Below, in pieces: positions 1-6,225 of a DNA stretch of 13,570 bases. The notes beneath the pieces are model-generated. The model was not told where the DNA came from. It saw only the letters and a list, made by a program, of their open reading frames with translations, and ran no database searches. Source of the DNA: Candidatus Njordarchaeum guaymasense (GTDB lineage Archaea > Asgardarchaeota > Njordarchaeia > Njordarchaeales > Njordarchaeaceae); the NCBI GenBank assembly GCA_030587605.1, contig JAUQYT010000201.1:1-13570 (forward strand). The letters are read 5' to 3'. The first letter of the stretch is position 1; each line of letters opens with the position of its first letter. The translations under genes were made by a program, and so were the position numbers.

Positions 1-117
1 GACGGAGAGATTGAAACGACTGCCAGACGCACAAAGAAAGGAGAAACAGAAAGACTAGTTTCCTTCAAGAGGCTTAATGGCTTCCAGATCAGAACCGGCT
101 ATCATCAAATCCAATAG
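1..117 (+). CDS. Possible 3' end of a gene entering from the left edge
   Basis: Frame 1 is open from the edge to a TAG at 115-117 and reads as a charged, strand-rich tail (for example the stretch GETERLVSFKRLNGF). It would overlap the tail of the convergent KaiC-like gene by 29 bp. Frame 2 is also open, to a TAG at 56-58, giving a very basic/charged tail with no overlap, so the reading frame cannot be decided from this fragment. No domain is recognisable. It may also be non-coding downstream sequence of the KaiC-like gene. Low confidence. Confidence 0.25.
   Translation, partial: DGEIETTARRTKKGETERLVSFKRLNGFQIRTGYHQIQ
29..57 (-). terminator. Pyrimidine/T-rich tract downstream of KaiC-like gene
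   Basis: Read on the minus strand, just after the KaiC-like stop, the sequence is a run of short T clusters (CTTTCTGTTTCTCCTTTCTTT). Archaeal RNA polymerase commonly stops at U-rich tracts without a hairpin, so this is a candidate terminator. No stem is visible. It may instead simply be the reverse of a Lys/Glu-rich coding end. Confidence 0.25.
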
Positions 118-907
118 CCGTCGCGGTCTTGGCCGTTGCCAATGGAGTTCTGCCGAGCACCCTTTCGCGCGTGTGTACAATTATTCCTTCTCTCGAGATC
201 TCGAATGGTCTCAAACCTAAGGTGTGGCTTACCCCTCTCATCTTCCTGATCTCGATTGCCCTTATCCGCTCAGTTGATTGCTCAAGCAAGTAAAGGATTA
301 TAACGCCGTCTGTCGTGAACTCCTCTACACCGAACCTGCCGAATGTCTGTGATCCTCTGACTATTTCGGACGTCAGAAGGGTGGTACAACCCAGCTTGTC
401 TAGGACCCTAGACAATCCGAAGACCTCTTTCCTGACGTCGAAAGGCTCCTTGAAATGCATTCCGAGGACAGTGATAGGGTCTATTACTACCCTAGTGGCA
501 TTAATATCCTCAACCGCGTCCTCTATTTCCGCATAAAATTCTTCGGCTAGGAACTCTGAAAGCGTAAAAGGTTTCACTTTCGTAGGCACGTTCTTTGATA
601 TATCGGTTGGTCTAGCAATAGAAGCGTCTACGATTCTTAGTTTATCTTCCACAATTAACTTGCTGAAATCCCATCCGAATGAGACTTTCATGTTCCTAGC
701 GATGTTGTGGGGAAGCTCCTCAAGTGTGACAAGGACACCGCTTTCTCCAAAAGTCGTGATGCCGTAATACAGAAACTGGCATCCGAAGATGGTCTTTCCC
801 GCGCCAGGTTCTCCCGCGACTAGGAACGATGAACTGCCAATCAACCCGCCCCCTATCAATTCATCGAGCCCGGGAATGCCACTTCTAACTCGTGGAGTAC
901 TCTCCAA
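89..907 (-). CDS. KaiC-like RecA-superfamily ATPase (single domain)
   Basis: Single KaiC/RadA-type ATPase domain, 272 aa. The N-terminus carries the family signature SGIPGLDELIGGG (residues 9-21), followed by Walker A GEPGAGKT (32-39), the Glu-Glu catalytic pair in TLEELP (about 63-64), Walker B RVVID (139-143) and the C-terminal KMRG element (222-225) typical of KaiC-like proteins. ATP binding and hydrolysis are therefore expected. It has one domain rather than the two of cyanobacterial KaiC, and no KaiA/KaiB partners lie nearby, so a clock role should not be assumed. Archaeal members are usually signalling or regulatory ATPases. The start is TTG; no in-frame ATG lies upstream, and the domain begins at once after it. 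The ribosome site is weak (GGTGGG). It is divergent from a P-loop-less paralogue. The tail after residue 250 is low-complexity Ala/Thr. Confidence 0.9.
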   Translation of the reverse strand: MESTPRVRSGIPGLDELIGGGLIGSSSFLVAGEPGAGKTIFGCQFLYYGITTFGESGVLVTLEELPHNIARNMKVSFGWDFSKLIVEDKLRIVDASIARPTDISKNVPTKVKPFTLSEFLAEEFYAEIEDAVEDINATRVVIDPITVLGMHFKEPFDVRKEVFGLSRVLDKLGCTTLLTSEIVRGSQTFGRFGVEEFTTDGVIILYLLEQSTERIRAIEIRKMRGVSHTLGLRPFEISREGIIVHTRERVLGRTPLATAKTATAIGFDDSRF

Positions 908-952
908 TTTTGGAACCCACCATTTCCTTCCAAGAACAAAGACGTATAGAGA

Positions 953-964
953 CTAATAAAATTT
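953..964 (-). promoter_or_regulatory. Putative box A (TATA) of the KaiC-like ATPase gene
   Basis: The minus strand reads AAATTTTATTAG here, about 50 nt ahead of the TTG start. A transcript beginning about 26 nt downstream would carry a leader of about 25 nt. Assigned by position and composition only; alternatives exist in this AT-rich gap. Confidence 0.35.
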
Positions 965-1080
965 CTGCAAACCCCTTCCCATTCGGCGAAGCAAGCTTAG
1001 AACCTCACAAAGTAGTTAGTCCGCCCCTTCTTCTTTGGGTGCTTCCTACCCTCATTGCCAAGCGATCTCTACGAAACAAA

Positions 1081-1110
1081 GCATATATGAAAGATCCATG
1101 ATACATATAC
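1081..1110 (+). promoter_or_regulatory. Putative box A cluster of the degenerate KaiC-like gene
   Basis: Two TATA-like elements (CATATATGA at 1081-1089 and ATACATATAC at 1101-1110) lie 64-93 nt before the start codon. Either would put the transcript start upstream of the G-rich ribosome site. Which one is used cannot be told from sequence. Confidence 0.35.
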
Positions 1111-1140
1111 CAATAACACTCCTCCTCAGGATAAATCTGA

Positions 1141-1173
1141 TCCCCCTAATATGGGACGGGGAGGGGTCACCCC
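1141..1173 (+). promoter_or_regulatory. Strong G-rich ribosome site flanked by C runs
   Basis: GGGGAGGGG (1158-1166) lies 7 nt before the ATG at 1174 and fixes that start. The same G run can pair with CCCC directly before the ATG (1163-1166 with 1170-1173, 3-nt loop TCA) or with TCCCC upstream (1141-1145 with 1158-1162). These two mutually exclusive short hairpins would both hide the ribosome site. The surrounding DNA is not G/C rich, so the arrangement stands out. A regulatory role is inference. Confidence 0.5.
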
Positions 1174-1914
1174 ATGGGCGACTTTGCTAAGTTCGGAATA
1201 GACCGCGTAGACATCATGTTGAGTGGTGGCGCTCCTCGAGGATCAGTGATACTCGTGGAGGAGGTCTCTGAGGAGCTCAGTTCTTTTCCAGGCGGATACC
1301 TCTGTTGCAAGTTCCTCTACGAAGGTCTCAGAAATGGTGAGGCTGGCGTTCTGATTCTAACTGAGCATACCCCGACTTGGTACCTTACTGAGACGGCTTC
1401 TCTTGGGATGGATCTTCGTCCTCATAGGGCAAGTGGCTTGTTGAAGATAATGGATGCTTTCACATCCCTCTCTGGTTCCGCTGCCGCGGAAAAGGGTGGA
1501 GAGACAGACATTGTGGTCAAGAGCCCTAGTTACCCCTCAGAGTTCACGTCAAAGCTGCTGGAACTCTATGGCAAGCTCGACAAGAGGATCTCAAGGACTA
1601 GGACGATAGTGGATTCTCTTTCAGTGAGTATCTATATGATGGGGTTCAACGAGGTGTGGAAGTTGATGCTTTCACTCATAGCTCAATCCAACACGTCAGG
1701 ACACACAGGCTTGTTAATAGTCTATCCACAGATGCATGAACCTCAGCAAGTCGCTGCACTTGAGCGGATTGTTGATGGAATAGTTGAATTCAGGGGGGAA
1801 CGAGTGAAATCTTCAATAGACTACACATTCAGGGTCAAGAAGATGAGGGGAACAAACTACAATTCGGAAACAGTCCGATACTTCAAAGTAGGAGAATCAA
1901 TCGCCTTCGAGTAA
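1174..1914 (+). CDS. KaiC-like protein lacking the P-loop (probable pseudo-ATPase)
   Basis: 246 aa. The KaiC layout is recognisable: FGIDRVDIMLSGGAPRGSVILV (residues 7-28, quoted in part: LSGGAPRGSVILV) matches the strand and turn that lead into Walker A. However, the following residues, EEVSEELSSFPGG (29-41), contain no GxxxxGK[ST]. The Glu-Glu pair is replaced by EH (ILTEHTP, 61-67). A Walker-B-like strand with Asp147 (RTIVDSLSV) and the terminal KMRGT element (223-227) remain. ATP hydrolysis is therefore unlikely; a regulatory or scaffolding partner of an active KaiC-like protein is the reasonable inference, and the active paralogue is divergently encoded 266 bp away. The frame is uninterrupted and has a strong ribosome site, so it does not look like a pseudogene. 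Degenerate KaiC-like proteins are known in archaea. Confidence 0.82.
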   Translation: MGDFAKFGIDRVDIMLSGGAPRGSVILVEEVSEELSSFPGGYLCCKFLYEGLRNGEAGVLILTEHTPTWYLTETASLGMDLRPHRASGLLKIMDAFTSLSGSAAAEKGGETDIVVKSPSYPSEFTSKLLELYGKLDKRISRTRTIVDSLSVSIYMMGFNEVWKLMLSLIAQSNTSGHTGLLIVYPQMHEPQQVAALERIVDGIVEFRGERVKSSIDYTFRVKKMRGTNYNSETVRYFKVGESIAFE

Positions 1915-1964
1915 TGGAAATCGTCTAACGTAAGTCTCAAGAAGTTTTCCGATCCCTCAAAAAG

Positions 1965-1994
1965 TAGTGGGGGTTTTGAAAGCAAAACCCACTA
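1965..1994 (-). terminator. Hairpin with T tract between convergent genes
   Basis: TAGTGGG (1965-1971) and TTTTG (1974-1978) pair with CAAAA and CCCACTA (1983-1994), an interrupted 12-bp stem with a 2-nt bulge and a small AAAG loop. On the minus strand the stem is followed by a T run (CTACTTTTTGAGG), the layout of a terminator for the thiolase gene, whose stop lies 24 bp away. On the plus strand there is no T tract, but the stem could still protect the 3' end of the KaiC-like transcript. Confidence 0.6.
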
Positions 1995-2017
1995 GATTCT
2001 GCAACTGGCCCTAGGAT

Positions 2018-3223
2018 CTACTTTTCTCTTTCTATTACGGTTGCGATTCCTTGACCCATACCCACGCAAAGCGTTGCAAGCCCATACTGGGCATTTCTTC
2101 TCTCCATCTCATTCAGCATCGTCGTGATTAGCCGTGCACCTGAGCATCCCAGTGGGTGTCCCAATGCTATTGCTCCACCGCATGGGTTAACCCTCTTGTC
2201 CTGAATGAAGTCCTCGAACTTGATTCCCCATTCCATCCCTGTCGCTATGCACACTGATGCAAATGCCTCATTAATCTCGATCACACCCATATCTTTGAGT
2301 GTGAGACCTGCACGTTTCAGCGCTTTTGCGGACACCGGCGCTGGCCCAGTAAGTGCAATGACCGGGTCCACTCCGATTACTGCCATGGATCTTATCTTGG
2401 CTCTTGCTTTGAGTCCATGTTCGTCTGCTGCTTCACGGGAAGCTAGTAATAGTGCAGCAGCTTGGTCATTTATGCTTGAGGAATTGCCTGCAGTCACTTT
2501 GCCAGTTGGCGGTTTGAACGCGGGGGGCAGTTTCCCGAGTTTCTCCAATGATGTTTCCTCTGGAACCCTTCTTGCTCCCTCATCTTTAACCACCATCTTC
2601 TTGGTTCCGTCTGCTTGCTTGACATCTGGCACTGGTATTATCTCGTTCTTGAACTTCCCCGCATCTATTGCTGCTATAGCCTTCTGGTGGCTCCACAGTG
2701 CGAACTTGTCCATCTGCTCTCTTGGGATCTTGTATTTTTCTCCCACAGCTTCACCAGCGAGCCCCATGTTCGTGATTGGGTACTTCTTGTACAGTTTCGC
2801 TCCTGCCAAGGAGTTCACCACTCCATCGGCGACACCCATTGCGTACTTTGACATGTTCTCTACTCCGCCGCCAACAGTGAAGTCAGCGTTTCCTGTCATT
2901 ATCTCCGTAGCCGCAAATTGAACTCCCGTCATTCCCGATGCGCAAAACCTGTTGAGTGTAACCCCAGCTACGCTAATAGGGTACCCGGCTTCCAAGAGAG
3001 CTACTCTTGCTAGGTTTCCAGCTTGGTCCCCGAACTGCGTGTTGCAACCGATTACAACGTCCTCTACTAGATTGGAGTCTATCTTGGTTCTATCTACGAG
3101 CGCTTTGAGGCATTCTGCCAGCATGTCGTCTGAGCGACATTGGCTTAGTTGCCCGTTTCTCTTTCCTGATGCCGTGCGAACAGCATCGACTATTACAACT
3201 TCTCGGAGTTCAGTCATTTTCAA
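2018..3223 (-). CDS. Acetyl-CoA C-acetyltransferase (thiolase)
   Basis: Catalyses acetyl/acyl transfer between acyl-CoAs (2 acetyl-CoA to acetoacetyl-CoA, or thiolysis of 3-ketoacyl-CoA); cytosolic. The full thiolase fold is present at normal length (401 aa). The nucleophilic Cys94 lies in NRFCASGMTG, Asn318 in INEAFA, His356 in GGAIALGHPLGCSGAR and the acid/base Cys386 in CVGMGQG; all catalytic residues are intact. It resembles FadA/AtoB-type enzymes rather than the archaeal SCP-x-like thiolases that pair with a DUF35 protein, and neither DUF35 nor HMG-CoA synthase lies next to it. Thus mevalonate versus fatty/amino-acid degradation cannot be decided. The start is TTG, chosen because AGGAGG lies 6 nt upstream; an ATG two codons later would have a 12-nt spacer. 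It is monocistronic, with its own promoter and terminator. Confidence 0.93.
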   Translation of the reverse strand: MKMTELREVVIVDAVRTASGKRNGQLSQCRSDDMLAECLKALVDRTKIDSNLVEDVVIGCNTQFGDQAGNLARVALLEAGYPISVAGVTLNRFCASGMTGVQFAATEIMTGNADFTVGGGVENMSKYAMGVADGVVNSLAGAKLYKKYPITNMGLAGEAVGEKYKIPREQMDKFALWSHQKAIAAIDAGKFKNEIIPVPDVKQADGTKKMVVKDEGARRVPEETSLEKLGKLPPAFKPPTGKVTAGNSSSINDQAAALLLASREAADEHGLKARAKIRSMAVIGVDPVIALTGPAPVSAKALKRAGLTLKDMGVIEINEAFASVCIATGMEWGIKFEDFIQDKRVNPCGGAIALGHPLGCSGARLITTMLNEMERRNAQYGLATLCVGMGQGIATVIEREK

Positions 3224-3274
3224 TCAAATCCTCCTACTAATCGAAGATCTACTAAACACAATGAACCGTTTTCC

Positions 3275-3330
3275 TTGATCAGTGATTGCGCTTTCACCTT
3301 TAGATTTTTTTCATGTTTTAAGCTGATCAA
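3275..3330 (-). promoter_or_regulatory. Spaced inverted repeat TTGATCAG...CTGATCAA in thiolase leader
   Basis: TTGATCAG at 3275-3282 and its exact reverse complement CTGATCAA at 3323-3330 are separated by 40 bp; each arm contains the self-palindrome TGATCA. The distal arm sits where the thiolase transcript is predicted to begin (about 26 nt from the box A). It could be a paired operator or the base of a leader stem. Function is inferred from position only. Confidence 0.4.
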
Positions 3331-3345
3331 AAGCAGAACTGGGCT

Positions 3346-3355
3346 CTTATTTAAG
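3346..3355 (-). promoter_or_regulatory. Box A (TATA) of the thiolase gene
   Basis: The minus strand reads CTTAAATAAG, a good match to the archaeal TATA element. The predicted transcript start near 3324 gives a leader of about 100 nt, long for an archaeal mRNA. Confidence 0.5.
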
Positions 3356-3360
3356 CATTT

Positions 3361-3375
3361 ACCACCCTTGGTGGT
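3361..3375 (-). promoter_or_regulatory. Dyad ACCACC-N3-GGTGGT just upstream of thiolase box A
   Basis: Perfect 6-bp arms with a 3-bp spacer lie 5 bp upstream of the TATA element, where the BRE and activator contacts fall in archaeal promoters. This is a candidate regulator site; with arms this short, chance is possible. Confidence 0.35.
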
Positions 3376-3479
3376 TTCAGCGTAGTTGCAATTTGGCTTA
3401 AACTTGTTTCCCTTCTCGGAGTCCGGTTCCGACATGAGATTAGATCCACTCCATTTGTCTGCCGACATACTACACATCA

Positions 3480-3515
3480 ATAACAAAGAAAGACAACATT
3501 AAGATTAAAGAAAAT
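3480..3515 (-). terminator. T-rich terminator of the TIM-barrel gene
   Basis: Starting about 28 nt beyond the stop codon, the minus strand is a succession of T clusters (TTTTCTTTAATC, then GTCTTTCTTTGTTATT). No hairpin is seen; this is the U-rich type usual in archaea. It separates the gene from the thiolase promoter downstream. Confidence 0.45.
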
Positions 3516-3543
3516 GCGTCTCAACGTCAGGCAAAGAAACATC

Positions 3544-4377
3544 TCAGCGCTTGCTTTGAGTAGCATTTTGGCCCCTGAATTTATCCAATACTTCGCTTGC
3601 CACTTTGAATGTTTCATTTGCTTCTTCAATCGATGCGACGCCCAACGCTGCCGACTGAATGAACTCATGTGCGAATATGAAGCTCAAAGCTTGTCTGGGC
3701 GGGATCACCCCCGCACCCAAGATCTTCATTGCAACTATGAACTTGCCTGATCCCGAGATGAGTTGAAGAACCTTGTCAACAGACTCCAAGAAGATTCCCG
3801 CGGCATTTAGGGGAACCATTAGCGCTGGCGCCTTGAGATCTCTCCTGAGAAGTGCTGGCAACGTCACCTCAGGCGTATGCGTAGCTAATCCTGGAATGAC
3901 CCCGGCGCTCCTTACCTCGTCGACGAAAGCCTCCACTTCATTAAGTCTAAGCTCATCAACTATTGAGCCGTGGACGAAGATCATTTCAGCCTCAGCGTCA
4001 CAAAGCAGCTTGAGGCTTTTCTTCGGGTTATCCGGCGTTATTGACCCGATCACCATGATTTTCAAGTCAGTTTCTTTCTCAGCCTCTTTCACACACCTGA
4101 GTATCCTCTCAAGTCCCAGCGCTTCCACTGCATGGACACCAAGCTTCGAAGCCGAATGCTTAATGAGCGCAGTCATGTTTTGAGGGTTATCCCAAAATGT
4201 TCTTCGATATTGATATGCCCGGGCACCAAACTGCCCTGCACCAATAAATGGAGATGTTCCGAGCATCACCGAAGGAATATGTTTGCCCTCAAGATCGATC
4301 GTAGGAAACGGGCCTTCGTCGATAGTTGGTTCGGAAACCATACTCTTCTCACTCAGTCTCAGGCAATGGATCGCCAT
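3544..4377 (-). CDS. Conserved TIM-barrel-like protein, function unknown
   Basis: About 277 aa from the chosen start. Alternating strand/helix segments suggest a (beta/alpha)8 barrel: VMLGTSPFIGAGQFG near the N-terminus, then IMVIGSITPDNP, MIFVHGSIVDELR, GVIPGLATHTPEV, LMVPLNAAG, FIVAMKILGAGVIPP and a C-terminal ALGVASIEEANETF. The last element resembles the end of aldo/keto reductases (GVSSxEEA), but I see no clear Tyr/Lys/His reductase set, so no reaction is assigned. The frame extends to a TTG at 4401. However, the box A at 4417-4425 would start transcription near 4395, downstream of that codon. ATG 4377 (short leader) or ATG 4341 (weak GAG site) are therefore more likely; 4377 is used. 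It is divergent from the radical SAM gene, with which it may share a pathway. Confidence 0.75.
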   Translation of the reverse strand: MAIHCLRLSEKSMVSEPTIDEGPFPTIDLEGKHIPSVMLGTSPFIGAGQFGARAYQYRRTFWDNPQNMTALIKHSASKLGVHAVEALGLERILRCVKEAEKETDLKIMVIGSITPDNPKKSLKLLCDAEAEMIFVHGSIVDELRLNEVEAFVDEVRSAGVIPGLATHTPEVTLPALLRRDLKAPALMVPLNAAGIFLESVDKVLQLISGSGKFIVAMKILGAGVIPPRQALSFIFAHEFIQSAALGVASIEEANETFKVASEVLDKFRGQNATQSKR

Positions 4378-4416
4378 CCCGCGATTTCGGTCTTCATACA
4401 AGATGGGCTTGTGGTC

Positions 4417-4425
4417 TTTAAATAA
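4417..4425. promoter_or_regulatory. TTTAAATAA box A, possibly bidirectional
   Basis: This near-palindromic TATA element lies between two divergent genes. To the left it is correctly placed for the TIM-barrel gene with a leader of about 18 nt to ATG 4377. To the right it would give the radical SAM gene a leader of about 95 nt. Use in both directions is inference. Confidence 0.5.
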
Positions 4426-4542
4426 CTACACTCTGAACGAGATGAACGTGATGGTGCTGACCACCGGAATATTCTCTGGCCATTCGGTCGGGTTCAATCT
4501 CTGTTCAATTGCGACGGCGGTGCCCTAGAGGGTCTAATAGGT

Positions 4543-6117
4543 ATGGCTAGGCAGGTCTTACTCGTTCAACCTCCTGTTCTCTACTCCACTTGGGGGGACA
4601 ACATTAGACCGGCTCACCTAGTTCCGATTGCTTCCTTTATTAGGCAACATGGATTCGACACTAGAGTCGTGGATATGCGATCGAATGGCACCTTTCGTGG
4701 AAGGAGATCTATCAGCAAACACTTCGTAACTCTAAATGAGTTTGTCGCTGACTGTGAGCAATTGCTGAACTACTACCAGTACGATCTTCTTGGTGTGTCA
4801 TGTTGGACGAGTTTGGAATATGTTCCTTCGCTCTTACTAGGGCTGATCTCAAAGGTCGTTAACCCTGATGCCGTAACCGTCGTAGGAGGCTATCATGCTT
4901 CGACCTTACCTACTGACTTCTTGAGATCAGTCAAAAAGACCCGATTCAAGATCCCTGCTTCCGAGAGAAGCGCGATAAATGTCCCAGATAGGTTGGTTGA
5001 ATTCATGGCCGAAGGCCAGAAGCAGCGAAATGCTTTTGACTACATCGTTCGCGGTGAGGGAGAAACAGCATTACTGAAGATCAGCAGAGAAGGAGAGTCT
5101 AACAAACGCAGGGAAGAACACGGATCAAGGGTAGTCGCCGGAGAACCCCTAGAAGACATAAACGATATAGACTATGACTACTCAATCTTGCTAGACGAGA
5201 ACGATGGGAATTCGAGTGGCGAAACAGTCGGCTATGGAATCTACTATGAAGCATTTCCAATCCATGTGAGTAGAAGTTGCCCGTTTAACTGCAGATTCTG
5301 CGTCGAGAAAAGCAAGGCATCACTACACTGGAGGGCCCTAACACCAAGCAAAGGTGTCAACATAATCAAAGGCATAGTAGAAGAATTCAACCCACGTTTC
5401 GTTCTCTTCACGGATCCATGTTTCGGCGTCAATAGAGAATGGAAGAGAAAGTTCCTTGTTCTCCTAGCTCAAGAAGTCGGCAAAGATGTAAACTACTGGT
5501 GTGAAACCAACGTGAACGTAACGAGCAAAGAAGATCTTAAGGAATTTTCAAAGCTACCATTTGCAGTTGACTTCGGAGTTGAATCGGGATCCAGTGAGAT
5601 ACTTCAATTAATGAACAAGACAACCGACCCACCTAGATTCCTAAGTCGGCATAAGAAGCTCGTAGAGGCCTGCACTGAGCTATCAATCCCATCAAAGAGT
5701 TACTTCATTTGGGGTTTCCCAGGTGAAACCAAGCAAACCCTAAGGGAAACCTTGAAGTACCAAAACGTTATGCTGAGGATCGCCGAGAAACATCACCATA
5801 TCGAGGTCGCTGGACAATTCTTCTTCCTTGCCCCCGGATCCGATGTTTATGAAAACATGACTCACTACTCGGACAGGTATGGGACGGTCTTCAGGGTGCG
5901 AGACTGGTGGAGATATGTAACCAGAAACCTCCGGATGCTTGCGAGCTCAGTAGACCCAAGTAGCGACCTAAGCTTGGAGGAAGAGAACGAAATAGTTTCC
6001 GATGAATTCATGGAGGGTCTGAACAGAATTCATAATGACAAGATGCACCATTACAGGTGGATCTCTGCGAAACTGATGTCACACGTGAATGAAACCCCAA
6101 TCATAAGTGCAACCTAG
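4543..6117 (+). CDS. Radical SAM protein with N-terminal B12-binding-like domain
   Basis: 524 aa. The N-terminal Rossmann-type region (about 1-180) begins VLLVQPPVLY and contains VVGGYHASTLP (113-123) and FDYIVRGEGE (165-174), the typical layout of the cobalamin-binding domain of B12-dependent radical SAM enzymes; there is no DxHxxG, as is usual in this class. The radical SAM core carries the [4Fe-4S]/SAM motif CPFNCRFC (Cys246, 250, 253), the VESGS strand and WGFPGET, and ends with FFFLAPGSDVYENM. Such enzymes methylate unactivated carbons or rearrange rings in lipid, tetrapyrrole or natural-product pathways; the substrate here is not evident. Unusual: an insert of about 30 residues (129-164) between ALP-like and DYIVRGEGE elements that normally lie close together. 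The ATG has GAGGG 10 nt upstream, and no in-frame start lies upstream before a stop. It is cytosolic and divergent from the TIM-barrel gene. Confidence 0.88.
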   Translation: MARQVLLVQPPVLYSTWGDNIRPAHLVPIASFIRQHGFDTRVVDMRSNGTFRGRRSISKHFVTLNEFVADCEQLLNYYQYDLLGVSCWTSLEYVPSLLLGLISKVVNPDAVTVVGGYHASTLPTDFLRSVKKTRFKIPASERSAINVPDRLVEFMAEGQKQRNAFDYIVRGEGETALLKISREGESNKRREEHGSRVVAGEPLEDINDIDYDYSILLDENDGNSSGETVGYGIYYEAFPIHVSRSCPFNCRFCVEKSKASLHWRALTPSKGVNIIKGIVEEFNPRFVLFTDPCFGVNREWKRKFLVLLAQEVGKDVNYWCETNVNVTSKEDLKEFSKLPFAVDFGVESGSSEILQLMNKTTDPPRFLSRHKKLVEACTELSIPSKSYFIWGFPGETKQTLRETLKYQNVMLRIAEKHHHIEVAGQFFFLAPGSDVYENMTHYSDRYGTVFRVRDWWRYVTRNLRMLASSVDPSSDLSLEEENEIVSDEFMEGLNRIHNDKMHHYRWISAKLMSHVNETPIISAT

Positions 6118-6169
6118 GTTTGACTGTTACCTCCAATAAATCACAACGCCAACTGCTCCTAGACTCTAT

Positions 6170-6225
6170 GAGGTGAAGGGAGGATGACCGAGAAGATATC
6201 TTGTGACAACTTTGGTTGTCACTAG
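6170..6225 (+). other. 13-codon mini-frame with near-perfect ribosome site
   Basis: GAGGTGA (6170-6176) lies exactly 7 nt before ATG 6184. The frame reads MTEKISCDNFGCH and stops at 6223-6225, inside the base of a hairpin and overlapping the stop of the convergent gene. The ribosome site is stronger than those of several real genes in the window. It could be a tiny peptide with two cysteines, a leftover 5' end of a lost gene, or chance. Confidence 0.3.
6203..6222. terminator. 8-bp perfect hairpin between convergent genes
   Basis: GTGACAAC (6203-6210), loop TTTG, GTTGTCAC (6215-6222) form a perfect stem that abuts the stop codon of the minus-strand gene and lies 85 bp after the radical SAM stop. 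There is no long T run on either side, so it may be a 3'-end stabiliser or pause hairpin serving both transcripts rather than a classical terminator. Confidence 0.5.

Larger units (their letters stand above)
3224..3543. other. 320-bp intergenic control region
   Basis: No gene is supported here. It holds, from right to left, a T-rich probable terminator of the TIM-barrel gene, a small dyad, the thiolase box A and a roughly 100-nt thiolase leader with a spaced inverted repeat. A short frame covering most of it on the minus strand overlaps the thiolase start and has no ribosome site or recognisable sequence, so it is not called. Confidence 0.6.

Noticed and set aside
2205..2921. Long open frame (238 codons) on the plus strand, antisense to the thiolase
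   Set aside because: It lies wholly within a gene with intact catalytic motifs; its translation is low-complexity Ser/Ala/Pro with no recognisable motif and no ribosome site.
3220..3486. 88-codon minus-strand frame upstream of the thiolase
   Set aside because: It overlaps the thiolase start, spans its promoter and leader, lacks a ribosome site and reads as random sequence.
4435..4542. Possible tRNA T-arm-like (GGGTTCAATCT) and C/D-box-like (GTGATGG, CTGA) motifs before the radical SAM gene
   Set aside because: No acceptor, D or anticodon stems can be built, and the C/D boxes deviate from consensus with no paired second box set.
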